DNA from: a bacterium
GTDB taxonomy: Bacteria > Acidobacteriota > Polarisedimenticolia > Polarisedimenticolales > Polarisedimenticolaceae
Direction of reading: 5' to 3'
DNA length: 64,000 nucleotides
Assembly (NCBI GenBank): GCA_024226515.1
Contig: JAAELQ010000200.1
Span: forward strand, 1-64,000
Below are positions 23,816-32,513 of this stretch, piece after piece (position 1 is the stretch's first letter; the number at the start of each line of letters is the position of its first letter). The notes below the pieces were generated by a model. That model did no database searches. It was not told the DNA's origin and worked only from the letters and a program-made list of their open reading frames with translations. Both the position numbers and the translations under genes were made by a program.

Positions 23816-26800
23816 GCTTGAGCCACTTCTCGACGTCCTTGAAGTCGCGATCGCGCGGCAGCCCCGGATGGATCACGCGCGCCGTGCACTTCTCGGCCGC
23901 CTTGACCAGATCCTGGTACGGGCCCGCGTCGGCGTCCTTGATGTACGCCTTGCGATTCTCGTCGTAGGCGAACATCTGTCCGTTGAGCTTCGTGCACTCG
24001 TCGCACGCCGTGCACTCCAGCGTGTCGATCCACGGCGCCATGTAGTCGCCCGCGGGCTGAGCCTCGGCGTCTGGCGTCGACTGGGGTGCGGCCGCCGGCG
24101 CGGCGACGGCAGGCGCCGACGCGGCCAGCTGCATCAGCGCTGCGCCGCCCGAGCCTCCCGCCAGCTCCATCAGGCCGTTGGTGATCTTGCCGACGATCTC
24201 CTGCCGCACCTGTTGCTCGATCTCCGCGCGCGGGGTCTCCTTCTTGTCCACGCCGGCCAGCGAGCGCAGCATGTTCCAGAAGTCGCGCCGGTCCTCGCAG
24301 GACTCGACGATCGGTTTCGCGACCAGCAGGCGCGACAGCTTGTCCTTGCGGTCGACCGACCAGACGTAGGGGAACAGCCCCTCGCGATCGTCCGCGTCCA
24401 TGTCGAGGAACTCGTGCAACGGGACCATGTTCTCGTTCCACGTGTCCGGTGGCGCCAAGCGGAACTGTTTGCGGAAGCGCACCTCCGTCACCGCGAAGTC
24501 GGCGAACGTCATCGGCAGCTCCATCTCCCGCTCGCGTGCGCCTTCCTTGTAGCGAATCGTGTAGGTCGGCCAGTTCTGATCCGGCGCCGGGTTGCCCTCG
24601 AGGTCGAAGCACTCGGGCGGCGTCTTGCCGGCATCGGGGTCGTAGCGGAAGAGCGGATAGGCACGCGACTCGACCGCAAGCTTGGCCTGCTTGGCGCTCA
24701 TGTCGTCGCCGATGCCGTGCTCGGGCTGGCACGACGTGTAGAGGTTGAACAGCGCCGGGCGTCGCGTCTTCAGACCGCGGATGAAGCCCTCGATCATGTG
24801 CCCCGGCTGCGCGATCGTGCTCTGCATCACGTAGGTCGTGCGGTGCGCCATGCCGACCAGGCCGATCTCCTTGCGCGGCTCTTGCTTGCCCTGGATCGCC
24901 TTGCCGAACTGCGCCATGTCGGAGATCTGACCGATGAATCCGGAGGTACAGGCCTGACCGCCGGTGTTGGAGTAGACCTGCGTGTCGACGACCAACACCT
25001 TGATCGGCTTGCCGGAGGCCAGCACGCGCGAGAGGTTCTGGAAGCCGATGTCGTACATCGCGCCGTCGCCACCCACCGCGACGACCGGCGGGCACAGCTC
25101 CCACTCGTCGTCGTCGAACTGGTGCCAGTTGAAGTAGGTGAAGAACTCCTCGTGCTGCTTCTCGTCGTACTTGCCGTCCAGCTCCAGCTCGGCCATGCGG
25201 ACCGCCTTGAACCCGTCGGCCATCTTGGCCATGTGGCCCTCGAAGACGCCCATCGCCATCGACGTCGCGTCCTGGAACAGATGGTTGGCCCACGGGAAGG
25301 GGTACGGGTTGAAGGGGTACGTGCTGCCCCAGACCGACGTGCAGCCGGTGGCGTTGACCATGCCCATGCTCGAGCGGCCGCGGCCCGTCATGCCCTCGGT
25401 GTAGCGCTGACGCAGGTCCTTCAGCTGGGCCACGATTCCCGTCACGCGCCCGAGCCACTGCTGGTCGATCGGTTGCCCGCCGCCGCGGCTCTCGAGCTGC
25501 CCGGCGATCCCGGCCAGGGTCACGTCGCGATCGCCCATGTCGCGGACGATCTTGGCCATCGCGGCGGCGTCGCCGACGTCGATCTCGCCCACCAGCTCGA
25601 GCTGGATGTGCTTCTCGAGCTTCGCGATCAGCTCGTCCAGGCGTGCAGTGTGTCTCTTGACCCGCGGCTGCATCAACGCCTCGACCGTGGCGATGAACAG
25701 GTGCATCACGGTCTTCTCGGAGCAGCCGAGGCACGCCCCGTCGCCCGAGGTGAAGCTGAGATAGTTGTTCTTGTCCAGCAGGATCGACTCCAGCGCGCCG
25801 ATGCCCTCCTCGAGGTCGTCGACCCGGATGTACTTCTCCGGCGTCGTCGGCAGGTCGGTCCAGAAGTCCCACTCGTTGCGCAGCCGCTCGACGGTCTCGT
25901 CGTTCTGCACGATCGGCCGCAGCGCGTCGTCGTCGCAGACCTCGACGCACTCCATGCAGCCCTTGCAGGTGTAGGGGTTGACCGTGATCGACAGCAGGCC
26001 GCCGCTTCCCTTCTGCTGCTTCTCGGCGACCGTGTAGTGCGGTCGCGAGAGGGCGAAGCGGAAGCCGCCCAGCTCCTCGCGGAAGTCGTCGAGCTCGGCG
26101 GAGAGGCGCTTGCGGTCGTCGCCCTGTAGGCCGCTCTCGGCCAGCGTCTTGTTGATCGCGTCGTCCAGCAGCTGGCCGACGTCGTCGTTCTCGGCCGCCT
26201 CGTCGAGCAGGCCGCGCAGGTGACGCTCCATCAGGCGCGCCGCCTTCGGCAGGTGGTTGAGCTCTTTCCCTTGCTTGCGCACTCGCGCGACGACCGCGTC
26301 GAGGACCTGCCCCACCTCGTTGACGAGGCCGGGGATCGCCGTGTCGGGGCAAACCGTGTAGCACTTGCCGCACGCGGTGCAGTTCTCGGGGATCCAGTCC
26401 GGATGGTTGAAGCGGATCTGCGTCATGTCGCGGAACAGCGCCGAGCAGGCGGGCATCACGCCCAGCCCGATGAACGGGTCCGTGATGTTGTCGTTGCCCA
26501 TGCCGCGCGCGTAGAAGCTGCCCGTCTGTTCCCAGAAGCGGTGGATGTCGGTCTTGGCCGACTTGCTCTGCGGCAGCGTCTTGACCATCATCGGCAGCGC
26601 CGGTCCGTCCGCCGCGGGCTCGGCCTTCGCGCTCTCGAGCGTCACCGGACCGGGTTCGACCTCCTGCAGCTCGTCGAAGCCGCGCTGCACGACGCGCATG
26701 TTGTCCTCGACGACGCGGGCGCCCTTGCCGCCGAATTTCTCCTGCAACTGGCTGCGGATCGCCTCGAGCAGACGTGCCTCGTCCAGCCCCGCCTGTTGCA

Positions 26801-28781
26801 TCACCGTCGAAGCCGCGAAGAACGCGCCCTGGAACGCGATGCCCTGCATGCGCAGCTGCAGGTCGGGATCGGTGGCCTCGTCACGCGCGATCTTGAACGC
26901 GTCGAGATAGAACAGCTTGATCTTCTTGTCGACGATGATCTTGCGGAACGGAGCCGGGATGTCGGCCCACACCGCCTCGGGGGACGGTTTGTCGCTCTGA
27001 ACGACGAAGACTCCGCCTTCCTTCAGCCCGGCCAGCGCGTTGGTGTGATGGAACACGTTGGGGTCGGGCGAGAGTACGACGTCGACGTAGAAGTACTCGC
27101 AGTTGACCCGGATCGGCTCGGGAGACGCGGACAGGTAGTACGTCGTCGGCTGGCCCTTCTTCTCCGAGCCGTACTTCGGGTTGGCCTTGATGTGATAACC
27201 CAGCAGGTCGAACAGCGTCATCGCGAGGTTCTTGCCGGTCGTGATCGCACCCCAGCCGCCGACCGAGTGGAAGCGCACCGTGATGGCGCCGTCGGGCATC
27301 AGGTTCGGGTTCTCCGAACCGCGCACGGTCAGCTCGCGTACATGCGGGTACGACTCCTCGATCGTCTGCTGGTACATCTCCTGCTTGGGCGTGACCGCGT
27401 CCTCGCGCAGGAAGTCGATCGACAGGTAGAACTGCTTCTTGCGCGCACCGTCGTCGAGCATGTTCTCGACCGCGCCGATGATGCCCTCGGGCTGCAGGTC
27501 GCGGCTGCCGAGCCCGAACGACCCGCTGTACAGCGGCGGAGCGTCGGATAGGCTGCGGAAGACGTCAAGATCCGGATACGGCGGGTTCTTCGGATCGCGA
27601 CCGTTCTCCATGCACTTGTTCAGCGTCGAGCGGATCTCGCGCATCAGCGGCAGGTCGCTGGCCAGCGGCTGGTCGAGACGTTCCAGCACCGCGACGCCGC
27701 GGCGGCCCTTCAACAGCGCGCCGAGCAGGTCGCCGGGGAACGGCCGGAACATCACCAGGTTGACCACGCCCAGCTTGATGCCGCGCGTCTCGCGTAGGTA
27801 GTCCGCCACCACCTCGGCCGACGGGATCAGGCTGCCCTGGCCGAGGATCAGGTAGTCGGCGTCCTCGACGCGGTAGGTCTGGATGCGGGAATAGCGCCGG
27901 CCGGTCAGCGCGTGGAACTCCTCGAACGCGCGGTCGGTCAGCCCTTGCACGTGGTCGAAGAAGAACGGCCGCTGCGCCGCAACACTTTGCATGTACGAGT
28001 CCTGGTTCTGCACCAGCCCCGTCATCACCGGGTTGTCGACGTCCCACAGCAGCGGGATGCGCCGTCGCTTGTCGCCGTAGATGATGCGCTGCGCCGCCGT
28101 CGGCGTGTCGATCATGTCGCCGGGTCGTCCGAGGTACTCGTCGATCAGGGCGCGCTCGGGCACCAGCATCGACTCGATCAAATGCGTGGTCAGGAAGCCG
28201 TCCTGCGCGATCGCGCCGGGGGTCAGCGACAGCTCCGCGACGCGATGCGCGATGATGTTCAGATCCGCCGCCGACTGCGCGTTCTTGGCGAACAACTGGA
28301 AGAACCCGGTGTCGTCGATGCAGTGGTAGTCGTCGTGTCCGGCGTGGACGTTCAGCGTCGCCTTGGTCATCGCGCGCGCGCCGATGTTCAAGACGTACGT
28401 CAGCCGCTTGCCGACCGCGGCGTACAGCGACTCGTGCATGTACGCGATGCCCTGGCCCGAGGAGAAATTCGACGACCTCAGGCCGGTCATCGACATTCCC
28501 GCAGTCACGGCGGCCGCGGCGTGCTCACCTTCGGGCTCGACGAAGATCAACGGGCGCCCCGAGATGTTGACGTGGCCGCGTGCGGCGTTCTCCGCCCAGT
28601 ACTCGCCCATCTGCGTCGACGGCGTGATCGGGTAGGCGCCGGCAGCGTCGGTCGACTCTCGCTCGCACAGGATCACGGCGGTGTTGCCGTCCAGCGCGGC
28701 GCGCGTCCCGGGGTACTTGAAGTCCTCGGGGTTGTTCTTCGACTTGCCTTTTTTCTTTCGACCCAGTGTCAAGACGGACAT
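23796..28781 (-). CDS. Pyruvate:ferredoxin oxidoreductase with C-terminal ferredoxin domain
   Basis: This 1661-residue enzyme converts pyruvate and CoA to acetyl-CoA and CO2 and reduces ferredoxin. All usual parts are fused. The N-terminal alpha-type domain has AAGAYPITPSTQMGEY, and the gamma-type domain has VRFHSVGGWGAITTGKNLA. Two [4Fe-4S] motifs follow, CTACGKCYTVCP and CKGCMECVEVC. The thiamine diphosphate domain has GGDGAMYDIGFQN and SNTGGQ. About 125 residues, mostly charged and helical, separate the two cluster motifs, more than in the classic enzyme. After the catalytic part an Ala/Pro linker (about 1550-1577) leads to a Thermotoga-type ferredoxin domain with CTACDEC near 1590 and a fourth Cys near 1632. 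It is embedded between rnfB and rnfC. The ATG at 28781 is used rather than a TTG 12 bases upstream. Confidence 0.9.
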   Translation of the reverse strand: MSVLTLGRKKKGKSKNNPEDFKYPGTRAALDGNTAVILCERESTDAAGAYPITPSTQMGEYWAENAARGHVNISGRPLIFVEPEGEHAAAAVTAGMSMTGLRSSNFSSGQGIAYMHESLYAAVGKRLTYVLNIGARAMTKATLNVHAGHDDYHCIDDTGFFQLFAKNAQSAADLNIIAHRVAELSLTPGAIAQDGFLTTHLIESMLVPERALIDEYLGRPGDMIDTPTAAQRIIYGDKRRRIPLLWDVDNPVMTGLVQNQDSYMQSVAAQRPFFFDHVQGLTDRAFEEFHALTGRRYSRIQTYRVEDADYLILGQGSLIPSAEVVADYLRETRGIKLGVVNLVMFRPFPGDLLGALLKGRRGVAVLERLDQPLASDLPLMREIRSTLNKCMENGRDPKNPPYPDLDVFRSLSDAPPLYSGSFGLGSRDLQPEGIIGAVENMLDDGARKKQFYLSIDFLREDAVTPKQEMYQQTIEESYPHVRELTVRGSENPNLMPDGAITVRFHSVGGWGAITTGKNLAMTLFDLLGYHIKANPKYGSEKKGQPTTYYLSASPEPIRVNCEYFYVDVVLSPDPNVFHHTNALAGLKEGGVFVVQSDKPSPEAVWADIPAPFRKIIVDKKIKLFYLDAFKIARDEATDPDLQLRMQGIAFQGAFFAASTVMQQAGLDEARLLEAIRSQLQEKFGGKGARVVEDNMRVVQRGFDELQEVEPGPVTLESAKAEPAADGPALPMMVKTLPQSKSAKTDIHRFWEQTGSFYARGMGNDNITDPFIGLGVMPACSALFRDMTQIRFNHPDWIPENCTACGKCYTVCPDTAIPGLVNEVGQVLDAVVARVRKQGKELNHLPKAARLMERHLRGLLDEAAENDDVGQLLDDAINKTLAESGLQGDDRKRLSAELDDFREELGGFRFALSRPHYTVAEKQQKGSGGLLSITVNPYTCKGCMECVEVCDDDALRPIVQNDETVERLRNEWDFWTDLPTTPEKYIRVDDLEEGIGALESILLDKNNYLSFTSGDGACLGCSEKTVMHLFIATVEALMQPRVKRHTARLDELIAKLEKHIQLELVGEIDVGDAAAMAKIVRDMGDRDVTLAGIAGQLESRGGGQPIDQQWLGRVTGIVAQLKDLRQRYTEGMTGRGRSSMGMVNATGCTSVWGSTYPFNPYPFPWANHLFQDATSMAMGVFEGHMAKMADGFKAVRMAELELDGKYDEKQHEEFFTYFNWHQFDDDEWELCPPVVAVGGDGAMYDIGFQNLSRVLASGKPIKVLVVDTQVYSNTGGQACTSGFIGQISDMAQFGKAIQGKQEPRKEIGLVGMAHRTTYVMQSTIAQPGHMIEGFIRGLKTRRPALFNLYTSCQPEHGIGDDMSAKQAKLAVESRAYPLFRYDPDAGKTPPECFDLEGNPAPDQNWPTYTIRYKEGAREREMELPMTFADFAVTEVRFRKQFRLAPPDTWNENMVPLHEFLDMDADDREGLFPYVWSVDRKDKLSRLLVAKPIVESCEDRRDFWNMLRSLAGVDKKETPRAEIEQQVRQEIVGKITNGLMELAGGSGGAALMQLAASAPAVAAPAAAPQSTPDAEAQPAGDYMAPWIDTLECTACDECTKLNGQMFAYDENRKAYIKDADAGPYQDLVKAAEKCTARVIHPGLPRDRDFKDVEKWLKRGEKFN

Positions 28782-28802
28782 CGGAACCCCCAACGCAGGG
28801 TG

Positions 28803-29666
28803 CTACGTCGGCGCGTCGCGCAGCGCTCCCTTGCGGATGATCTTTCGAGCGGCCGCGCCCTTGACGACGCCGGCCTTCGGGTCGAGCCAGACGATCGCCC
28901 CGGTCGGGCATCGCTGAATCGGCTCTCTCGTTCCATGTTGCTTGGAATAATCGATTACGGGAAGGTTGGACTGCATCTCGACCAGTCCGGGCGCGTCCAT
29001 CGCGCAGCGGCCGCAGGCGGTGCACGCGACCTCGCAGTCGTCGAGCAGCTCGTCTCCGGCCTCGAGCGACTTGCACTGCACCCACAGCCGGCGGCTCTCG
29101 AGCTGCAGCGAGAACAGGTCCTTCGGGCAGGCCGCGACGCAGTCGCCACAGCCCGTACACTTCGCCTCGTCCACGACGGGCAGAGAGTGCTCGTTCATCC
29201 GAATCGCGTCGAAATCGCAGGCATCGAAACAGTCGGCCAGCCCGAGGCAGGACCAGAAGCAGCCCTTGCCGCCGCCGGCGACGACCGTCGCCGCGCCGCA
29301 GGACTGGGGCCCGTCGTAACGCGCATGGTGCCGCGCGACGTTCGTGCCGCCGGCGCAGGCGAGACGGGCGATCTGGCGCTCTTCCGCCCCGACGTCGACT
29401 CCGAGAAATCCGGCAATCTCCTCACGATCCTCGGCCGCACCGACCGAGCACTTGCCGGGCAGCGTCGCGCCGCCGACGAGGGCCTCGGCGAACGGGCGGC
29501 AGCCCGGGAAGCCGCAGGCCCCGCAGTTGGCGTGGGGCAGCATCTCCTCGACGACGTCGATCCGCGGATCCTCCTCGACGTGCAGCTTGCGGTTGGCGAC
29601 GACCAGCATCGAGGCCAGCACGAAGGTCAGCCCACCGATCGCTCCGACGGCCGTCAAGACCACCAT
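28803..29666 (-). CDS. rnfB: Rnf complex subunit RnfB, multi-cluster ferredoxin acceptor
   Basis: RnfB accepts electrons from reduced ferredoxin. The 287-residue protein has one N-terminal membrane helix (about 3-24). The RnfB-specific motif ANCGACGFPGC with a further Cys follows. At least two more ferredoxin-like regions come next, including CFWSCLGLADCFDAC with CTGCGDCVAACP, and CTACGRC with a closing CPTGAI. The start at 29666 has GGAGGG upstream and puts the helix at the N-terminus; an in-frame GTG at 29702 is the alternative. In most bacteria rnfB lies at the end or next to rnfC. Here it is split from rnfC by the por gene. Confidence 0.92.
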   Translation of the reverse strand: MVVLTAVGAIGGLTFVLASMLVVANRKLHVEEDPRIDVVEEMLPHANCGACGFPGCRPFAEALVGGATLPGKCSVGAAEDREEIAGFLGVDVGAEERQIARLACAGGTNVARHHARYDGPQSCGAATVVAGGGKGCFWSCLGLADCFDACDFDAIRMNEHSLPVVDEAKCTGCGDCVAACPKDLFSLQLESRRLWVQCKSLEAGDELLDDCEVACTACGRCAMDAPGLVEMQSNLPVIDYSKQHGTREPIQRCPTGAIVWLDPKAGVVKGAAARKIIRKGALRDAPT

Positions 29667-29865
29667 CTTCAGCCCGCCCTCCGAAGTGACTTCAATCCGC
29701 ACCCCGGCGACTCACCCGATTCGGGGGGATAAGTCGCGAGGTAGAAAGCATGCAGAAAGCAAGCCAGCCGGGACAGGGCCCGAAGTGCCGTTTTTGCCCG
29801 AAAATCGACCGATTCAGGCTGCGATGCGAGGGCCGCGACTGCGTGAAACCACGCATCGGGGTGCA
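29667..29865. other. Spacer between apbE and rnfB
   Basis: About 200 bases without a gene. A small hairpin TGCGTG-AAAC-CACGCA (29840-29855) lies just after the apbE stop on the minus strand but has no T-run. The size of the gap leaves room for a separate rnfB promoter, so apbE may not be strictly cotranscribed. Confidence 0.4.
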
Positions 29866-30882
29866 TCAGACGAGATCGAACCCCGTGGTTCGTGTGGCCT
29901 CGAGCTTCTTGCTCACGAAGTAGCCCTCGCAGCCCGGAAGATCCTCGATCAGCTCGCGCCCACGGCGGGGCCCGAGGACCATCGCCAGCGTGGCCAGCCC
30001 GTCCGCCGTGGCGGCGTCGGCGGCGACGACGGTGGCGGAAGCCAGCTCGGGCGCCGAGCGTCCGGTGCGCGGGTCGAGGATGTGGTGCTGGGCGAAATCG
30101 TCGGTGAACGGCTGCATGTAGTCGCCCGAGGTGGCCACGGCGCGATCGACGGCGTGGAACCGCGCGCGCAGCTGTCGCGGAAGCCGCGGGTCGCGGATTC
30201 CCACGCGCCACGGCCGCCCGCCCTCGCGGCTTCCCGCGGCGACGAGGTCGCCGCCGGCCTCCACGAACACGTTGCCGAAGCCGCGCGCCTTCAGCTCGTC
30301 GACCCCCCGATCGACGATGTAGCCCTTGCCGATGCCGTCTGGCGTGACGCGCATCCCCGATCGCTCGAGAGTCACCGTATTGCCCTCGATGCGCAGGGCG
30401 CGGCCGTCGACGGACTCCAGCGCGCGCTCGATCTCCTCGCCGGCCGGGACGTCGTCCCCGCCGGCGCGGTAGAGCTCCAGCACCGGCTGGATCGTGACGT
30501 CGAACGCGCCGTCTCCCATCCCCGAGATCTCCTGCGCCAGACGCAGCACTTCCACCACGGCATCCGACGCCGCGTCGATTCTGCCTGTCCGGTTCAGCAC
30601 GGAGATCTCGCTGTCGGGCCGGTAGCGGCTGAGCGACGCCTCGAGCGCCGCCATCGCGTCCAGCGTCGCGTCGGCCGCGGCTCCGGCCGCGTCGCGGTCG
30701 TCGCCCAGCACCGTGAGGTTCACGGTCGTGCCCATCAGGGTCCGCGTGCGCGTCGCGGGCGGAGAGCTTCCGCCGCGAAACAGGCCCAGTCGCCAGGCGA
30801 CGGCGGAGGCGCCGCCGAGGGCGACGATGGTCAGCGCACGGCGCCGTGTGAGAAACGCTCGGTTTCCGTTGTCGACGGTCAT
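29866..30882 (-). CDS. apbE: FAD:protein FMN transferase ApbE
   Basis: ApbE attaches FMN from FAD to Thr residues of exported flavoproteins, which RnfG and RnfD need. The 338-residue protein begins with a twin-arginine-like signal (TRRRALTIVALGGAS), so it is exported or membrane anchored. It has the family blocks TRTLMGTTVNLTVLG, DGIGKGYIVDRGVDELKARG, NVFVEAGGDLVAAG, and the HHILDPRTGRS metal/FAD region. GGGAG lies eight bases before the ATG. It is divergent from the desaturase gene and upstream of rnfB, where its job in Rnf assembly is clear. Confidence 0.93.
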   Translation of the reverse strand: MTVDNGNRAFLTRRRALTIVALGGASAVAWRLGLFRGGSSPPATRTRTLMGTTVNLTVLGDDRDAAGAAADATLDAMAALEASLSRYRPDSEISVLNRTGRIDAASDAVVEVLRLAQEISGMGDGAFDVTIQPVLELYRAGGDDVPAGEEIERALESVDGRALRIEGNTVTLERSGMRVTPDGIGKGYIVDRGVDELKARGFGNVFVEAGGDLVAAGSREGGRPWRVGIRDPRLPRQLRARFHAVDRAVATSGDYMQPFTDDFAQHHILDPRTGRSAPELASATVVAADAATADGLATLAMVLGPRRGRELIEDLPGCEGYFVSKKLEATRTTGFDLV

Positions 30883-30995
30883 TCGTATGTCTCCCGGTCG
30901 ACCATTCTAGTGATCCGCGGCGACTACCGACAGAGGCCCTGTTGACAGAACCCCCCGCTCTCGGGAGATGATTCGGCCAAACCGGGAGGCTTCCC

Positions 30996-31832
30996 ATGTT
31001 GAGATACCGTGTCGACGCGATCTCCGTCGCGGCCGTGCTGGCGGCCGTGGGCGTCCAGCTGACGGCCTTCTTCGCCCAGTGGCCGTGGTACGGCCTGATC
31101 CCCATCGTGTTCCTGCTGCGCTGGTCGCACCTGGTGCAGCACAACCACGCGCACCTGGGGGCATTCCGCAGCAAGACGCTCAACGAGATCCTGGGCTGGC
31201 TGATGTTCCTCAACGACGGGCTGCCGCTGGAGTTCTACCGTATCCAGCACGTGCAGATCCATCACAAGTACCTCAACGACGAGGGCGACTGGACCAGCCC
31301 GTTCGCGTTCCACGGCGCGCGCTTCCCCGACAAGCCGGTCCATCCGGTGTACTACGTCCTGAGCTACCCGGTCTTCTCGTACGCGCTGAGCCTGGTGCAC
31401 GTGCTGCGCCGCCCGCAGAGCGCCGCGTTCCGCCGCTTCTTCGTCTCGCTGGCGATCGTCGGCACGACCTGCGTCGTGCTGTGCGTGCTGGACCCGCGGA
31501 GTTTCATCCTGTTCTTCGGTCTGGCCTGGCTCTGCAACTCGATCGGCGCGTCGTTCAACAACTGGATGCACCATGTTGGTTGCGAGTACGAGGACATCTA
31601 CACCTCGTCCAACGTCAATCTGTCGTTCCTCAGCCGCTGGTTCGGTTTCAACATCGGCTACCACTCGGCGCATCATCTCGAACCACGTCTGCACTGGAGC
31701 AAGCTGGCCGAGTTACACTCCAGCAAGCTGCAGGAGAAGACGCCGTCGCGCTACTACCGCAACGGCCCGCGGGGTCAGGCCGCGACGCTGTCCGCCGCCA
31801 CCGCGGAGATCGGGCGGCCGCGCCAAACCTGA
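30996..31832 (+). CDS. Membrane fatty acid desaturase
   Basis: The 278-residue membrane protein has the three His boxes of the di-iron desaturase/hydroxylase family. They are HLVQHNHAH near 45-53, HVQIHH at 85-90 and HSAHH near 223, with an extra MHH near 190. Several hydrophobic segments surround them. It probably introduces a double bond into membrane fatty acids using oxygen, though related enzymes act on carotenoids or alkanes. GGGAGG is six bases upstream of the ATG. It is divergent from apbE and has no operon partner. Confidence 0.85.
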   Translation: MLRYRVDAISVAAVLAAVGVQLTAFFAQWPWYGLIPIVFLLRWSHLVQHNHAHLGAFRSKTLNEILGWLMFLNDGLPLEFYRIQHVQIHHKYLNDEGDWTSPFAFHGARFPDKPVHPVYYVLSYPVFSYALSLVHVLRRPQSAAFRRFFVSLAIVGTTCVVLCVLDPRSFILFFGLAWLCNSIGASFNNWMHHVGCEYEDIYTSSNVNLSFLSRWFGFNIGYHSAHHLEPRLHWSKLAELHSSKLQEKTPSRYYRNGPRGQAATLSAATAEIGRPRQT

Positions 31833-31849
31833 CGCGGCACCGTTGCCGA

Positions 31850-31878
31850 ATACACCAAGAGCACGTATATTGGTGTAT
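31850..31878. promoter_or_regulatory. VapBC operator palindrome
   Basis: ATACACCAA (31850-31858) and TTGGTGTAT (31870-31878) form a perfect nine-base inverted repeat with an 11-base spacer, ending 20 bases before the vapB ATG. Such palindromes are the usual binding sites for VapB or VapBC complexes that repress their own operon. Confidence 0.75.
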
Positions 31879-31897
31879 CGACGACGGAGGGCCTGCG

Positions 31898-32116
31898 ATG
31901 GGACGCACCAACATCGAACTCGACGACGTGCTGGTCGAGAAGGCGATGCGCCTGACCGGGGCGAATACGAAACGCGAGGTCGTCGACATCGCGCTGCGCC
32001 GGCTGGTCGAGAAGGGTACGCTCTACAGGTCCATCCGACGGCTCCGTGGCAAAGTGACCTGGGCCGGGGACGTGGACGCATGGAGGTCCTCGAGGAGTAA
32101 ACGCTCCGCAACATGA
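31898..32116 (+). CDS. vapB: VapB-type antitoxin
   Basis: The 72-residue protein begins MGRTNIELDDVLVEKAMRLTG and continues TKREVVDIALRRLVEK, the ribbon-helix-helix fold of VapB antitoxins. LRGKVTWAGDVD is the conserved C-terminal toxin-binding segment. It neutralises the neighbouring PIN toxin and represses the operon through the palindrome just upstream. GGAGG precedes the ATG. Its stop overlaps the vapC start as ATGA. The last residues (SSRSKRSAT) differ from the usual acidic end. Confidence 0.9.
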   Translation: MGRTNIELDDVLVEKAMRLTGANTKREVVDIALRRLVEKGTLYRSIRRLRGKVTWAGDVDAWRSSRSKRSAT

Positions 32117-32508
32117 TGATCGTCGATTCGAACACGTGGGCCGACTTCTTCAACGGAAGGGACACCCCACACGTGCAACGGCTCGACGAGGCGCTGGACG
32201 ACGAACAGGACCTGGCCGTTCTCCCCATCATTGTCACCGAAGTCCTCCAGGGGTTCAGAAGCGATACGGAGTTCCGGCGAGCGAGACGCGTGTTCGAATC
32301 GCTGCCTGCCATCGATACAGGCGTGGACGGTCACGTCCGGGCGGCAGAGTTGTTCCGCCGGTTGCGCAGGAAGGGGATCACCGTCCGCGGTGCGGTCGAC
32401 TGCGTGATCGCCCAGGCGTGCCTGGACGCCGATGCGGAGTTGCTGAGCCCCGATCGGGACTTCGAGCGCATCGCCCGTCACACGCGGCTGCGCCTCTGGA
32501 AGCCGTGA
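32113..32508 (+). CDS. vapC: VapC-type PIN-domain ribonuclease toxin
   Basis: The 131-residue protein is a PIN-domain endoribonuclease. The acidic active site appears complete: D5 in MIVDSN, E43 in TEVLQG, D96 in VDCVIA and the acidic pair in SPDRDF near 114-116. VapC toxins cut tRNA or rRNA when the antitoxin is lost. It is translationally coupled to vapB. Only five bases separate its stop from that of the convergent cyclase gene. Confidence 0.92.
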   Translation: MMIVDSNTWADFFNGRDTPHVQRLDEALDDEQDLAVLPIIVTEVLQGFRSDTEFRRARRVFESLPAIDTGVDGHVRAAELFRRLRRKGITVRGAVDCVIAQACLDADAELLSPDRDFERIARHTRLRLWKP

Positions 32509-32513
32509 GGCGC

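Noticed and set aside
23229..26373. Long open frames in other frames across the PFOR gene (966 codons on plus, 893 on minus)
   Set aside because: The PFOR frame carries all domain motifs without break. The other frames have shadow-type composition and no motif.
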